Notes: generated from the letters alone by a model not told the origin. DNA of 64,000 bases from Tersicoccus solisilvae (GCF_014643255.1 NZ_BMJI01000017.1:1-64000); one strand, 5' to 3'. Numbered from the stretch's first letter, positions 45,775 through 54,341 are shown. Made by a program: numbers and translations.

Positions 45775-47069
45775 GTGACCTCCAGTGCGTGGTTCTCGTT
45801 GATGGCGACCGGGTGGCGGCGAACCCCCAGCAGCAGGGCGGCCGCGACCAGGGCCGCGACGCCGAAGACGATGAAGTTGACGGCCGGGTCCAGCCCCTTG
45901 GTGGCCAGCAGCAGACCCGAGATCTGCGGGGCGAGGACCGCCCCGATCCGGCCGACGCCGAGCGCCCAGCCCAGCGCGGTGCCGCGCAACCGGTCGGGGT
46001 AGCGGCTGGCGATCGCGGCGATGATCAGGCACTGCGTTCCGTGCGTGCCGACACCGGCGAGGACCAGCAGCAGGTAGACGACGCCGGTGGCGGACGGGTG
46101 GGTGATCAGCAGGACCAGCGACACGCCGGCCAGGACGGCGGCGACGATGCCGGTGGGGACGGCGCCGAAGCGGTCCCCCGCCCACGCCGTGAGTAGCGAG
46201 CCGGCGACCGCGCCCAGGTTCAGGGCGAGCGTGAAGGTCAGCGCCGGGCCCAGGTCGAACCCGGTGGAGGCCATGATCTTCGGCAGCTGGGTGCCCAGGC
46301 CGTACCAGGCGAACAGGGTGAACAGCGTGGCGATCGCGAAGAGGACGCTCATGCCCAGGTAGGGCGGACGGAGCAGGTGCCCGAAGCCGGGCTTCTCGAT
46401 CTCGGCCGCACCGTCGGCCGCACCGCGGCCCGTGGAGGCCAGCGTCTCGGGCAGGACGGCGAATCCGACCGGGACGAGCACGACGAGGGCGAGGACGGCG
46501 ACGAGGAACATCGACGGCCAGCCCAGGGTCGGGATCAGCGCCAGACCGCTGAGGGCGGCGATGCTGCCGCCGATCGGCACGCCGGACATCATGAGCGTGG
46601 CCATCATCGAGCGCCAGCGCGCCGGGATCAGCTCGGCGGCCAGGGCGTTGGCGGTCGGCACCAGGCCGCCGAGCCCGATGCCGGCGAGCAGCCGCAGGGC
46701 GCCGAAGACCGGCGCATTCGGGGCGAAGGCGCACAGCACGGTGAACAGGGAGAAGACGATGGCGCAGCCGAGGATGGTGCGCTTGCGCCCCCAGGTGTCG
46801 GACATGCGGCCGGCGAACACGGCGCCGATCATCATGCCGACGAAGGCGAGAGAGCCGATCGTGCCGGCGGAGGCGGCGTTCAGCCCCCAGCCGGTCCTGG
46901 CGATCAGCTCGTTCTGCACGGTGCCGTAGACGATCAGGTCGTACCCGTCGAACACGACGAGCAGCCAGCAGATGATCACCGCGACCAGGGACCGCCGGCC
47001 GAAGGTGCGCGGCGCCGGAGCGTGCGACACCGTCGTCGACGCGGGAGTGGTGTGGGACATGTCCTCCAT
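45771..47069 (-). CDS. genK: MFS aromatic acid:H+ symporter (gentisate/3-hydroxybenzoate uptake)
   Basis: A carrier of about 432 residues with 12 helices, of the AAHS family: FDGYDLIVYGTVQNEL in helix 1 holds the conserved Asp residues, and GRMSDTWGRKRTILG is the loop 2-3 motif. The start is uncertain: ATG at 47069, ATG at 47060 or GTG at 47081 are all possible, and none has a well-spaced ribosome site. It faces genR with a gap of only about 40 bases, so both promoters overlap the GenR palindrome. It likely imports 3-hydroxybenzoate and/or gentisate. Confidence 0.85.
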   Translation of the reverse strand: MEDMSHTTPASTTVSHAPAPRTFGRRSLVAVIICWLLVVFDGYDLIVYGTVQNELIARTGWGLNAASAGTIGSLAFVGMMIGAVFAGRMSDTWGRKRTILGCAIVFSLFTVLCAFAPNAPVFGALRLLAGIGLGGLVPTANALAAELIPARWRSMMATLMMSGVPIGGSIAALSGLALIPTLGWPSMFLVAVLALVVLVPVGFAVLPETLASTGRGAADGAAEIEKPGFGHLLRPPYLGMSVLFAIATLFTLFAWYGLGTQLPKIMASTGFDLGPALTFTLALNLGAVAGSLLTAWAGDRFGAVPTGIVAAVLAGVSLVLLITHPSATGVVYLLLVLAGVGTHGTQCLIIAAIASRYPDRLRGTALGWALGVGRIGAVLAPQISGLLLATKGLDPAVNFIVFGVAALVAAALLLGVRRHPVAINENHALEVT

Positions 47070-47097
47070 GGTGCGCGTCACACCGACGAGAGCGGGA

Positions 47098-47118
47098 TAA
47101 CATTCTGCTGTGCAGAAT
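47098..47118 (+). promoter_or_regulatory. GenR operator over genR start, leaderless promoter
   Basis: TAACAT (47098-47103), 6 bases, then the genR GTG at 47110: a leaderless layout. A perfect palindrome ATTCTGC-TGT-GCAGAAT (47102-47118) covers the -10 end and the start codon. Read as ATTCT-N7-AGAAT, it is close to the ATTCC-N7-GGAAT site that I recall for C. glutamicum GenR. It would also control the divergent genKH. Confidence 0.7.
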
Positions 47119-47907
47119 TCCCCGTTGCAGGTTCGCCCCGCCTACGCGCTGACGTCGGTGGACAACACGCTGCGGATGCTGCAGCTGCTGCGGGACAACG
47201 GCCGGCTGCGGCTCAAGGACGCCGCCGAGGAGCTGCAGATCGCCCCGTCGACGGCGCACCGGCTGATGGCGATGCTGGTGTACCGCGGGTTCGCCGTGCA
47301 GGACGAATCGCGCCAGTACCTGCCCGGGCCGTCCATGGGGGCTGGGCCGGTGACCGGCAACTGGAACCGTCGGCTGCGCGTCCTGTGCACGCCGCAGATG
47401 GAGGCGCTGTGCGCCGACACCGGGGAGACGGTCAACCTCAGCGTGCGCAGCGGCACGAAGTCCCGATTCCTGTTCACCGTGGAGTCCGGCAACGTGCTGC
47501 GTGTGGGCGACAGGCGCGGCGCCGTGCTGCCGGCACACCTGACGTCCGGGGGGAAGGTGCTGCTGGCCGAGCTCGACGACGCCACCGTCCGACGGCTGTT
47601 CACCTCGCCCGGCGCCGAGACGAGCGGCGACGCCCTGGACGAACCGGCGCTGGCGGACCTGGTGCGCGAGCTGGCGACGATCCGGGAGAAGGGCTTCGCC
47701 GCCAACGTCGAGGCGACCGAGCCGGGGGTGAGCGCCCTCGGCGTGCCGGTGCGCGGACCCGGCGGACGCGCCGTCGCCTCCCTGCACCTCTCGGCCCCCA
47801 GCTCCCGGTTCGAGCGGCTGCTGGAGCGGCCGGTGCTCGGGATCCTCTTCGAGCGGCGCCGGCTCATGGAGGAGGACCTGGCCGACCTCGGCGAGCCGGA
47901 CGCGTGA
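47110..47907 (+). CDS. genR: IclR-family regulator of gentisate genes
   Basis: A 265-residue IclR protein. The winged helix is TLRMLQLLRDNGRLRLKDAAEELQIAPSTAHRLMAMLVYRGF (about 20-61), and the effector domain includes ETVNLSVRSG, LPAHLTSGGKVLLA and VSALGVPVRGPGGRAVASLHLSAP. The GTG lies inside its own operator and 6 bases after TAACAT. Placed between genKH and genDFM as in Corynebacterium glutamicum, where the orthologue responds to 3-hydroxybenzoate and gentisate. Confidence 0.9.
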   Translation: MQNSPLQVRPAYALTSVDNTLRMLQLLRDNGRLRLKDAAEELQIAPSTAHRLMAMLVYRGFAVQDESRQYLPGPSMGAGPVTGNWNRRLRVLCTPQMEALCADTGETVNLSVRSGTKSRFLFTVESGNVLRVGDRRGAVLPAHLTSGGKVLLAELDDATVRRLFTSPGAETSGDALDEPALADLVRELATIREKGFAANVEATEPGVSALGVPVRGPGGRAVASLHLSAPSSRFERLLERPVLGILFERRRLMEEDLADLGEPDA

Positions 47908-47914
47908 CGGCCGA

Positions 47915-47964
47915 GTTCCACATAGCAGAATGGTTTTCCCCCTCGCCGTCGGTGTGCCTAGAGT
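47915..47964 (+). promoter_or_regulatory. genDFM promoter with second GenR site
   Basis: GTTCC-N7-AGAAT (47915-47931) shares 11 of 17 positions with the palindrome at genR, keeps the same spacing, and ends near the -35 region. TTTCCC (47936-47941 area) and TAGAGT (47959-47964) are spaced about 17 bases. The position upstream of the -35 region would suit activation. The leader to genD is about 130 bases and otherwise unremarkable. Confidence 0.55.
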
Positions 47965-48100
47965 CGAGAGGACTCGGGTGACCCGCGCCACAGCGACGTG
48001 GCCGAGGGCCGACACCGTCGGCCGGTCATCGCCCCGAGCTCTCGCTGCATCGAGCCCTACGCAGCCCGGCAGCCGCTGCCCCAGCCACCAGGAGGTCACG

Positions 48101-49231
48101 ATGTCCGTCTTCGACGAGGCCACGACGCACGAGAGTGCCCACAACGCCATGGTCGCCACCGAGCCGACGCCCGAGGAGGCCGCCGAGCTCGAGGCGATGT
48201 ACGCCACCATGGCCAAAGAGAACATGATCCCGCTGTGGACCCAGATCGACGAGCTGATGCCCATGGTGCCCAGCCCGTCCGCCGTCCCCCACGTGTGGCG
48301 CTGGAACACCCTGCTGCCGCTCGCCGAGCGTGCGGGCGACCTCGTGCCCGTGGGCCGCGGCGGTGAGCGGCGCGCCATCGCGCTGGCCAACCCGGGTCTG
48401 AAGGGTCTGCCCTACGCGACGCCGACCCTCTGGGCCGCCATCCAGTACCTGGGCGGCCACGAGGTGGCCCCGGAGCACCGCCACTCCCAGAACGCGTTCC
48501 GCTTCGTCGTCGAGGGCGAGGGTGTGTGGACCGTCGTCAACGGCGACCCGGTGCGCATGTCCCGCGGCGACTTCCTGCTCACCCCGGGCTGGAACTTCCA
48601 CGGCCACCACAACGAGACCGACCAGCCGATGGCCTGGATCGACGGCCTGGACATCCCGTTCGTGCACGGCATGGACGCCGGCTTCTTCGAGTTCGGCACC
48701 GAGCGCGTCACCGACGAGGCCACCCCGGACATCTCCCGCTCGGAGCGGCTGTGGGCCAACCCCGGTCTGCGTCCGCTCTCGGGCCTGCAGAACACCACGA
48801 ACTCCCCCATCGGCGCGTACCGGTGGGTGCACACGGACCGGGCACTGACCGAACAGCTCGCCCTCGAGGACGAGGGCCACCCGGCCACCGTCGGCCAGGG
48901 CCACGCGGCCGTCCGCTTCGTCAACCCGACCACGGGCGGGGACGTCATGCCGACGATCCGCGCCGAGTTCCACCGGCTGCGCGCGGGCGTGCAGACCCGC
49001 ACCGTCCGCGAGGTGGGCTCCTCCGTCTACCAGGTCTTCGAGGGCACCGGCGCGTTCGTGCTCGACGGGCAGACCCACCGGGTGGAGAAGGGTGACATGA
49101 TCGTCGTCCCGTCGTGGGCCGCGTGGTCCATCCAGGCGGAGAGCCAGTTCGACCTCTTCGCGTTCGGCGACGCCCCCATCTACGAGCGCCTCGCCTTCAA
49201 CCGCACCTACATCGAAGGAGACAGCAAGTGA
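48101..49231 (+). CDS. genD: gentisate 1,2-dioxygenase
   Basis: A 376-residue bicupin that opens the gentisate ring to maleylpyruvate using Fe(II). The N-terminal cupin carries the iron ligands APEHRHSQNAFRFVVEGEG and, later, GWNFHGHHNETDQP. The second cupin (about 280-360) has VYQVFEGTGAFVLDGQTHRVEKGDMIVVPSW. The ATG at 48101 has AGGAGG upstream; the longer frame reads into the promoter. First gene of genDFM. Confidence 0.95.
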   Translation: MSVFDEATTHESAHNAMVATEPTPEEAAELEAMYATMAKENMIPLWTQIDELMPMVPSPSAVPHVWRWNTLLPLAERAGDLVPVGRGGERRAIALANPGLKGLPYATPTLWAAIQYLGGHEVAPEHRHSQNAFRFVVEGEGVWTVVNGDPVRMSRGDFLLTPGWNFHGHHNETDQPMAWIDGLDIPFVHGMDAGFFEFGTERVTDEATPDISRSERLWANPGLRPLSGLQNTTNSPIGAYRWVHTDRALTEQLALEDEGHPATVGQGHAAVRFVNPTTGGDVMPTIRAEFHRLRAGVQTRTVREVGSSVYQVFEGTGAFVLDGQTHRVEKGDMIVVPSWAAWSIQAESQFDLFAFGDAPIYERLAFNRTYIEGDSK

Positions 49232-50070
49232 AGCTCGCGACCCTGCGCACCTCGTCCGGAACCATTGCCGTCCGGCAGGACGGGGACGTGTTCGTCGAGA
49301 TCGACGGGTACGCCGACCTCGGGAAGCTGTTCGCCCAGGAGGGCTGGGAGCAGATCGCCGCGGCGGCCCAGGGCGCCCAGCACTCGGTCGAGGGTGCCGA
49401 TCTGGCCGCCGTCGTCCCGGCACCGTCCAAGGTGCTGTGCGTGGGCCTGAACTACGCCTCCCACATCACCGAGATGGGCCGCGACCTGCCGGAGTACCCG
49501 ACCCTGTTCGCGAAGTTCGCCGAGACGCTGACCGGCCCGTACGACGACGTCGAGCTGCCCGAGGCGGACCCGGCGATCGACTGGGAGGCCGAGCTGACCG
49601 TCGTCATCGGCAAGAAGGCGCGCCGGGTCTCCGAGGCCGAGGCCGGCGAGTACATCGCCGGGTACACCGTGGCCAACGACATCTCGATGCGCTCCTACCA
49701 GTTCCGCACCAAGGAGTGGCTGCAGGGCAAGATGTGGGAGGCCTCCACGCCGGTCGGCCCCGTCGTCGTCACCCCCGACGAGCTGGCGACGGACGCGGCA
49801 ATCACCACCGAGGTCGACGGCCAGCAGATGCAGGTCGGCTCGATCGGCGACCTCGTGCACGGGCCCGAGTTCCTCGTCTCGTACATCTCCGAGATCATCA
49901 CCCTCAACCCGGGCGACCTGATCCTCACGGGCACCACCGGCGGCGTCGGCCGCGCCCGCACCCCCGAGGTGTACATCACCGACGGCCAGACCGTGAAGAC
50001 CGGCATCGAGGGCATCGGCGAGCTCGTCAACGTCGCCCGCGCGCAGGTGCCCGCCACCGCGGGGGCCTGA
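49228..50070 (+). CDS. genF: fumarylpyruvate hydrolase
   Basis: A 280-residue FAH-superfamily enzyme. LCVGLNYASHITEMG begins the catalytic domain, the metal-binding acids lie in DWEAELTVVIGKKAR, and ANDISMRSYQ, KMWEASTPVGP, VSYISEIITLNPGDLILTGTTGGVG follow. It splits fumarylpyruvate into fumarate and pyruvate. GTG at 49228 overlaps the genD stop (GTGA), with AAGGAG 8 bases before it. Confidence 0.93.
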   Translation: MKLATLRTSSGTIAVRQDGDVFVEIDGYADLGKLFAQEGWEQIAAAAQGAQHSVEGADLAAVVPAPSKVLCVGLNYASHITEMGRDLPEYPTLFAKFAETLTGPYDDVELPEADPAIDWEAELTVVIGKKARRVSEAEAGEYIAGYTVANDISMRSYQFRTKEWLQGKMWEASTPVGPVVVTPDELATDAAITTEVDGQQMQVGSIGDLVHGPEFLVSYISEIITLNPGDLILTGTTGGVGRARTPEVYITDGQTVKTGIEGIGELVNVARAQVPATAGA

Positions 50071-50072
50071 GC

Positions 50073-50828
50073 ATGGTCGCCCGGCACGACCTGGTCACGG
50101 ACGAGAAGGTCCGCGGCGAGCTGCTGACCGCGCGACGGGGCACGGCGTTCTTCGCCCGCAAGCTCGGGGAGCTCTCGTACGCGGACATGGACGAGCCGTC
50201 CCTGCTGCCGGGCTGGAACCGGCGCAAGCTCATCGCCCACGTCGGCTACAACGCCCGGGCGATCTCCCGGCTGGTGGAGTGGGCGGCGACCGGGGTGGAG
50301 ACCCCGATGTACCCGGACAGGGAGTACCGGAACCGGGAGATCGACTTCGGGGCCACCCTGCAGCCGATCGCCCTGCTCAACCTGTTCGACCACTCCGCGG
50401 TGCACCTGTCCGTCGAGTGGCGCGACCTGCCGGCCGCGAAGTGGTCCGCGCAGGTCCGCACCGCCCAGGGCCGCACGGTGCCCGTCTCGGAGACCGTGTG
50501 GATGCGCACCCGTGAGGTGTGGCTGCACGCGATCGACCTGGACAACGGTGCCCGGTTCACCGATGTGCCGGACGACGTGCTGCGTCGCCTGCTCACCGAC
50601 ATCACCGGGGTGTGGGCCAAGCGCGGCGACGCGTACGTGCTGACGGTGACCGGCGGCCCGCACGACGGCGAGCGCGTCGGTGCGACCGACGACGGCGCGG
50701 CCGCCGAGGTCGGCGGCTCGCTGCCGGACCTGGTGCGCTGGGCCTCCGGCCGCGTCCCCGCCGGCGAGTCGTCCGGCGTGACGCTCGCGGACGGCTCGGC
50801 CGCCGCGCCGGCGCCCGCCTGGATCTAG
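50073..50828 (+). CDS. genM: mycothiol-dependent maleylpyruvate isomerase
   Basis: A 251-residue DinB-fold enzyme. The N-terminal four-helix domain has LLPGWNRRKLIAHVGYNARA with a metal-ligand His, NLFDHSAVHLSVEWRDL, and ETVWMRTREVWLHAIDLDNGARF with further His ligands; the C-terminal MDMPI domain follows. It isomerises maleylpyruvate to fumarylpyruvate using mycothiol, which implies a mycothiol-producing host. It starts 2 bases after genF. It completes the pathway to central metabolism. Confidence 0.92.
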   Translation: MVARHDLVTDEKVRGELLTARRGTAFFARKLGELSYADMDEPSLLPGWNRRKLIAHVGYNARAISRLVEWAATGVETPMYPDREYRNREIDFGATLQPIALLNLFDHSAVHLSVEWRDLPAAKWSAQVRTAQGRTVPVSETVWMRTREVWLHAIDLDNGARFTDVPDDVLRRLLTDITGVWAKRGDAYVLTVTGGPHDGERVGATDDGAAAEVGGSLPDLVRWASGRVPAGESSGVTLADGSAAAPAPAWI

Positions 50829-50885
50829 TTCCCGCTCACCGCTCGACGGCCGTCCGGTTCGTTCCGGGCGGCCGTCGCCGTCTCC

Positions 50886-50988
50886 GGCGGTGCAATGGCT
50901 ACAGCGAGTGGTACGGAAGGGGCCCGTGTGACGATTGCCTGCACACTCGCGTCACAGCAGCACCACTCGCGGTAGCCGTTGCACCGTC
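50886..50988. repeat. 103-bp imperfect palindromic element
   Basis: Arms at 50886-50912 and 50962-50988 are 27 bases each with three non-Watson-Crick positions. The left arm contains GGTGCAATGGCTACAGCG and the right arm CGGTAGCCGTTGCACC. A second inner inverted repeat TGTGACG / CGTCACA (50927-50933, 50950-50956) lies off centre in the loop. It fills the gap between genM (+) and the convergent esterase stop at 50989. Too large and too imperfect for a plain terminator; a REP-like or MITE-like unit, or a structured RNA, are possible. Confidence 0.75.
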
Positions 50989-51627
50989 TCACCCCGCGTC
51001 GAGCACGTGCTCCCGGAGGAACAGGTCGGTCTCGATCATCATGGCCGGGGTGATGACGTGCCGGACGCCGTCGAACTCGCGCCGGGTCAGCGCGGTGTTC
51101 TCCTCCAACCACTCCTGGGTGTACCGCAGCGCGCCGGGGTGGATCACCCGGTCGCCGGTGCCGCGCTGCCACAGATAGGGCGTCCGTGTCGGCAGCGGCT
51201 CGGTGACGGCGAGCAGGTCGACCTCGGGGACGAACCCGCCGATGCCGATCACGCAGCGGAATCGCCCGGGCCGCAGTCGCAGCAGCATCGTCGCCATCGC
51301 CATCCCCTGGGAGAACCCGAACAGGCTGACACTGGCGAAGGGCCCGGTCGCGAGCACGCCGTCCAGCCAGGCGAGCACGCCGGAGGCCGCGGTGATCACC
51401 TGCCCCTGGTCGGTGCGCAGGCCGGGGTCCAGCAGGTACCAGCCGACGTCGCCGCCCACGTCCAGGCTGCCGCGCGGCGCGGCGGCGGTGACGCCGGCCG
51501 GCAGGGTGGCGAACAGGGACTCCATCCGCTCCTCCCCGGTGCCGTAGCCGTGCAGCATCACCAGCAGATGGGTGCCGGCGCGTTCGTTCTCCGGCCGGGA
51601 GAAGGCGCCCGGCATCGTCGACGTCAT
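50989..51627 (-). CDS. phospholipase/carboxylesterase family hydrolase
   Basis: A 212-residue alpha/beta hydrolase of the YpfH/carboxylesterase type. HLLVMLHGYGTGEE holds the oxyanion loop, LFGFSQGMAMA the nucleophile Ser, GTGDRVIH the Asp and GVRHVITP the His. The ATG at 51627 is 6 bases after GATACT (51634-51639, minus strand), without a ribosome site, suggesting a leaderless mRNA. Substrate unknown, probably a short-chain ester. Its stop touches the large palindrome at 50886-50988. Confidence 0.85.
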   Translation of the reverse strand: MTSTMPGAFSRPENERAGTHLLVMLHGYGTGEERMESLFATLPAGVTAAAPRGSLDVGGDVGWYLLDPGLRTDQGQVITAASGVLAWLDGVLATGPFASVSLFGFSQGMAMATMLLRLRPGRFRCVIGIGGFVPEVDLLAVTEPLPTRTPYLWQRGTGDRVIHPGALRYTQEWLEENTALTRREFDGVRHVITPAMMIETDLFLREHVLDAG

Positions 51628-51688
51628 GCCGCCAGTATCGCCGGAGCCGCCGGGAGTCACCGGATCGAGCGAGCGGCGACGCCCCCGA

Positions 51689-52876
51689 TCAGGGGATCAG
51701 CCGGTCCGCCCGGTAGCGGGCGAACAGGTCTGCGAAGGCCTGTTCGGTGCGTCGGTAGCCGGTGAAGCCGGCCGCCCGGCTCTTGCCCATGTCGGTCACG
51801 ACCTCCAGGTCGCGGCCGAGGTCGGCGTCCGTGTGCCACCACGACGCCAGCCGGGAGATGTCGGGCTCGACCAGCCCGTGCTTCGCCGCGATCGCGGGCC
51901 ACTCGGACTCGTACGCGGCCATCTGCTGCTCGAGCGGCCGGGGTTCGCCCGCGAAGCCGACGACCCGGTCCGCCGGCACCTCGAGGTGAGCGGCCAGCCG
52001 CGGCCACATCCACCGCCACCGGAACACGTCCCCGTTGACGATGTTGAACGGCTCGTCCGCCCCGGCCGGATCGGTCGAGGCCCAGATCATCTGCTCGGCG
52101 AGGACACCGGCGTCCGTCATGTCCGTGAGGCCGTTCCACTGGGTCTCGCTCCCCGGGAACACGAACGGCAGGCCCAGTTCCTTCGCGAGCGTCGCCTGGA
52201 CCGCGAGCGTCAGCCCGATGTTCATGGCATTGCCGACGGCGTGGCCGATGACGGTGTGGGAGCGGTGCACGGACCAGGTGAAGCCCTGCCGCCCGGCCGC
52301 GGCGACCAGCTCGTCCTCCTGCGCGTAGTAGAAGTTCGGGGTCGGCTGCCGGGGCTCCTCCTCGTGGAACGGCGTGTCCGGCATGGTCCCTTCGCCGTAG
52401 GCCTCGAACGGACCCAGGTAGTGCTTGAGCCCGGTCACGAGGGCGGCGTGCTGCACCGGGGCGTGCGCGAGGGCGGCGAGCAGGTCGCGGACCATGCCGC
52501 CGTTGACGGCGATGTTCTCGGCCTCGGTGGGCATCCGCTGCCAGGCCGTGAAGAAGACATGGGTCGGCGCCTCGGCAGCGAGCGCGGCCCGCAGGCTGTC
52601 CGGGTCCCGCAGGTCGGCGGCGATGCCCCGCACGCCCGGACTGGTGGCCGGCCGCCGGGAGAGGGCCAGGACCTCCCAGCCGTCCGCGGTCAGCTGCTCC
52701 ACGAGGGCGGAGCCGGTGATGCCGCTGGCACCGACGACGAGGGCCGTCCGCCGTCCGGGGCCGGTGCTGGTTCGGTCGGGGCTGGTCGGGTCGGGGCTGG
52801 TCGGGTCGGTACCGGTTCGGTCGGGGCTGGTGGGGTCGGTGCTGGTGGGGTCGGGGCTCGCGTTCGTCGGATTCAC
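51689..52876 (-). CDS. PRISE-type NAD(P)-dependent reductase
   Basis: A 395-residue extended SDR. After a 40-residue Pro/Asp/Thr/Ser repeat tail, the Rossmann motif is VVGASGITGSALVEQL. TGLKHYLGPFEAYGEG supplies the catalytic Lys and NFYYAQED the Tyr; this Lys/Tyr arrangement, replacing the usual SDR YxxxK, marks progesterone 5-beta-reductase/iridoid synthase-like enzymes (PRISE), which reduce activated C=C bonds of enones. SHTVIGHAVGNAMNIGLTLAVQ follows. GTG at 52876 has AAGG immediately upstream with poor spacing. Substrate unknown. Confidence 0.8.
   Translation of the reverse strand: MNPTNASPDPTSTDPTSPDRTGTDPTSPDPTSPDRTSTGPGRRTALVVGASGITGSALVEQLTADGWEVLALSRRPATSPGVRGIAADLRDPDSLRAALAAEAPTHVFFTAWQRMPTEAENIAVNGGMVRDLLAALAHAPVQHAALVTGLKHYLGPFEAYGEGTMPDTPFHEEEPRQPTPNFYYAQEDELVAAAGRQGFTWSVHRSHTVIGHAVGNAMNIGLTLAVQATLAKELGLPFVFPGSETQWNGLTDMTDAGVLAEQMIWASTDPAGADEPFNIVNGDVFRWRWMWPRLAAHLEVPADRVVGFAGEPRPLEQQMAAYESEWPAIAAKHGLVEPDISRLASWWHTDADLGRDLEVVTDMGKSRAAGFTGYRRTEQAFADLFARYRADRLIP
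52762..52860 (-). repeat. tandem repeat coding a Pro/Asp/Thr/Ser N-terminal tail
   Basis: About 100 bases made of variants of a GGTCGGGGCTGGT-type unit encode PDPTS/TDPTSPDRT repeats at the N-terminus of the PRISE protein. The repeats are slightly diverged. They look like recent expansion at the 5' end of the gene. Confidence 0.75.
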
Positions 52877-52886
52877 CCTTCGTACA

Positions 52887-52927
52887 GGCCGCGGGCCGGA
52901 CAGGAAATTCCTGCCCGGCCCGCGGTC
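52887..52927 (-). terminator. terminator of the gntP operon
   Basis: A 20-base stem with two mismatches (inner part CAGGAA / TTCCTG, outer part CCGCGGGCCGG / CCGGCCCGCGG) and a single-base centre, about 20 bases past the GntP stop and immediately before the downstream reductase gene. Confidence 0.75.
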
Positions 52928-52949
52928 GGCGTTGATCGGCGCGAACCGG

Positions 52950-54341
52950 TCACACGACGAGGAACAGCAGGCCCGCCGCGGCGAACCCGACCACCGAGAG
53001 CACCGTCTCCAGCACGGTCCACGTCTTCAGGGTGTCCTTGACCGACATGTTGAAGTACTTCGCGATGATCCAGAACCCACCGTCGTTGACGTGGCTGGCG
53101 ATGATCGAGCCCGACGAGATCGCGATGACGATCAGCGCCAGCTCGGGCTGGGAGAACCCGGCCGAGGCGACCGACGGCGCGAGGATGCCGCCCGTGGTCA
53201 CGATGGCGACGGTGGCCGAGCCCTGGGCGATCCGCAGCCCGCAGGAGATGACGTACGCGGAGAGGATGAGCGGCAGGCCGGCCGTGGCGAGGCTGTCCGC
53301 CACCGCCTTGCCGACGCCGGTCGCGGCCAGGACCGCCCCGAAGAAGGCGCCCGCGCCGACGACGAGGATGATCATGCCGATCGGCCGGAGTGCGTTGGAC
53401 GTCAGCTCGGCGAGATCGGAGGCGGCCATGCCCCGGCGGGTGCCGAGCAGCCACATCGCCAGCAGCACCGCGACGGTCAGGGCGATCGCCGGGTTGCCGA
53501 AGAAGATGAGGATGTCGCGGCCGAGGCCGGCCGGCACGAAGACGTTGCCGAAGGTGCCGCCGAGGATGAGGATCATCGGAAGGCCGATCGCCAGCAGCAC
53601 GGTGCCCAGCGCGGGCTCCCGGCCGGTGGCCCCCGTCTCCTCGTCGACGACCATGTCCTCGGGGACGGTGGTGTGCACCCGCTTGCCGATCCAGGTGCCC
53701 CAGAGGATGCCGGAGACGAACCAGGCGGGGATACCGCAGGCCAGACCCATGATGATCAGCCAGCCGAGCTCGACGCCGAACAGCCCGGCGGCGGCCACCG
53801 GTCCGGGGTGCGGGGGCAGGAACGCGTGGGTCACGGACAGGCCGGCGAGCAGCGGCAGCGCGTAGAGCGCGAGGGACCGGCCGCCGCGGCGGGCGGCGAC
53901 GTAGACCAGCGGGGCGAGCACGAAGATGCCGATGTCGAAGAACACCGGGATGCCGAGCACGAAGCCGGTGATGCCCATGGCCAGCGGGGTGCCCTTCTCC
54001 CCGAAGATGCGCACCAGCCGGTCCAGCAGCACCTTGGCGCCGCCGGAGCGTTCGAGGATCGCGCCGAGCACCGTGCCGAGGCCGATGATGAGCGTGATGT
54101 GGCCGAGGATGCCGGCGAAGCCCTTCTCGATCAGGGCGTCGCTGCTCTTGGTGGGGGTGCCGACGAGCTGTTCGATGCTCACCCCGCCGGCCAGGGCCAC
54201 GAGGACGCCGGTGCCGACCAGGGCGATGAACGGCTCGACCTTGACCTTGATGATGAGGAACAGCAGCAGGGCGATCCCGGCCGCGGCCAGCAGCAGCAGG
54301 CCGGCGGTGTCGTGGTGGAGCCAGGTGATGAACGCGTCCAT
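52950..54341 (-). CDS. GntP-family sugar-acid permease
   Basis: A 463-residue carrier with 12-14 helices of the gluconate:H+ symporter family. Marks are GFAGILGHITLIIGLGTVLGAILERSGGA, GIPVFFDIGIFVLAPLVY, THAFLPPHPGPVAAA and SHVNDGGFWIIAKYFNMSVKDTLKTWTVLET. Known substrates of the family are gluconate, idonate and other polyol acids. Here it ends an operon for deacylation, deamination and KDPG cleavage, so an aldonic or amino-aldonic acid is likely. The ATG at 54341 shares one base with the aldolase stop (TGATG), with GAGGAG upstream. Confidence 0.93.
   Translation of the reverse strand: MDAFITWLHHDTAGLLLLAAAGIALLLFLIIKVKVEPFIALVGTGVLVALAGGVSIEQLVGTPTKSSDALIEKGFAGILGHITLIIGLGTVLGAILERSGGAKVLLDRLVRIFGEKGTPLAMGITGFVLGIPVFFDIGIFVLAPLVYVAARRGGRSLALYALPLLAGLSVTHAFLPPHPGPVAAAGLFGVELGWLIIMGLACGIPAWFVSGILWGTWIGKRVHTTVPEDMVVDEETGATGREPALGTVLLAIGLPMILILGGTFGNVFVPAGLGRDILIFFGNPAIALTVAVLLAMWLLGTRRGMAASDLAELTSNALRPIGMIILVVGAGAFFGAVLAATGVGKAVADSLATAGLPLILSAYVISCGLRIAQGSATVAIVTTGGILAPSVASAGFSQPELALIVIAISSGSIIASHVNDGGFWIIAKYFNMSVKDTLKTWTVLETVLSVVGFAAAGLLFLVV

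Noticed and set aside
44392-48390. One very long minus-strand open frame (over 1300 codons) across genH, genK and genR
   Set aside because: Only the part to 45774 shows family motifs; the rest is Arg/Pro/Gly-rich and opposes or overlaps well-supported genes, a normal artefact of very high GC.
50889-50985. Similar peptides (RCNGYSEWY-like and RCNGYREWC-like) readable from both strands
   Set aside because: They follow directly from the palindrome; neither frame has a start context or gene-like codon use.
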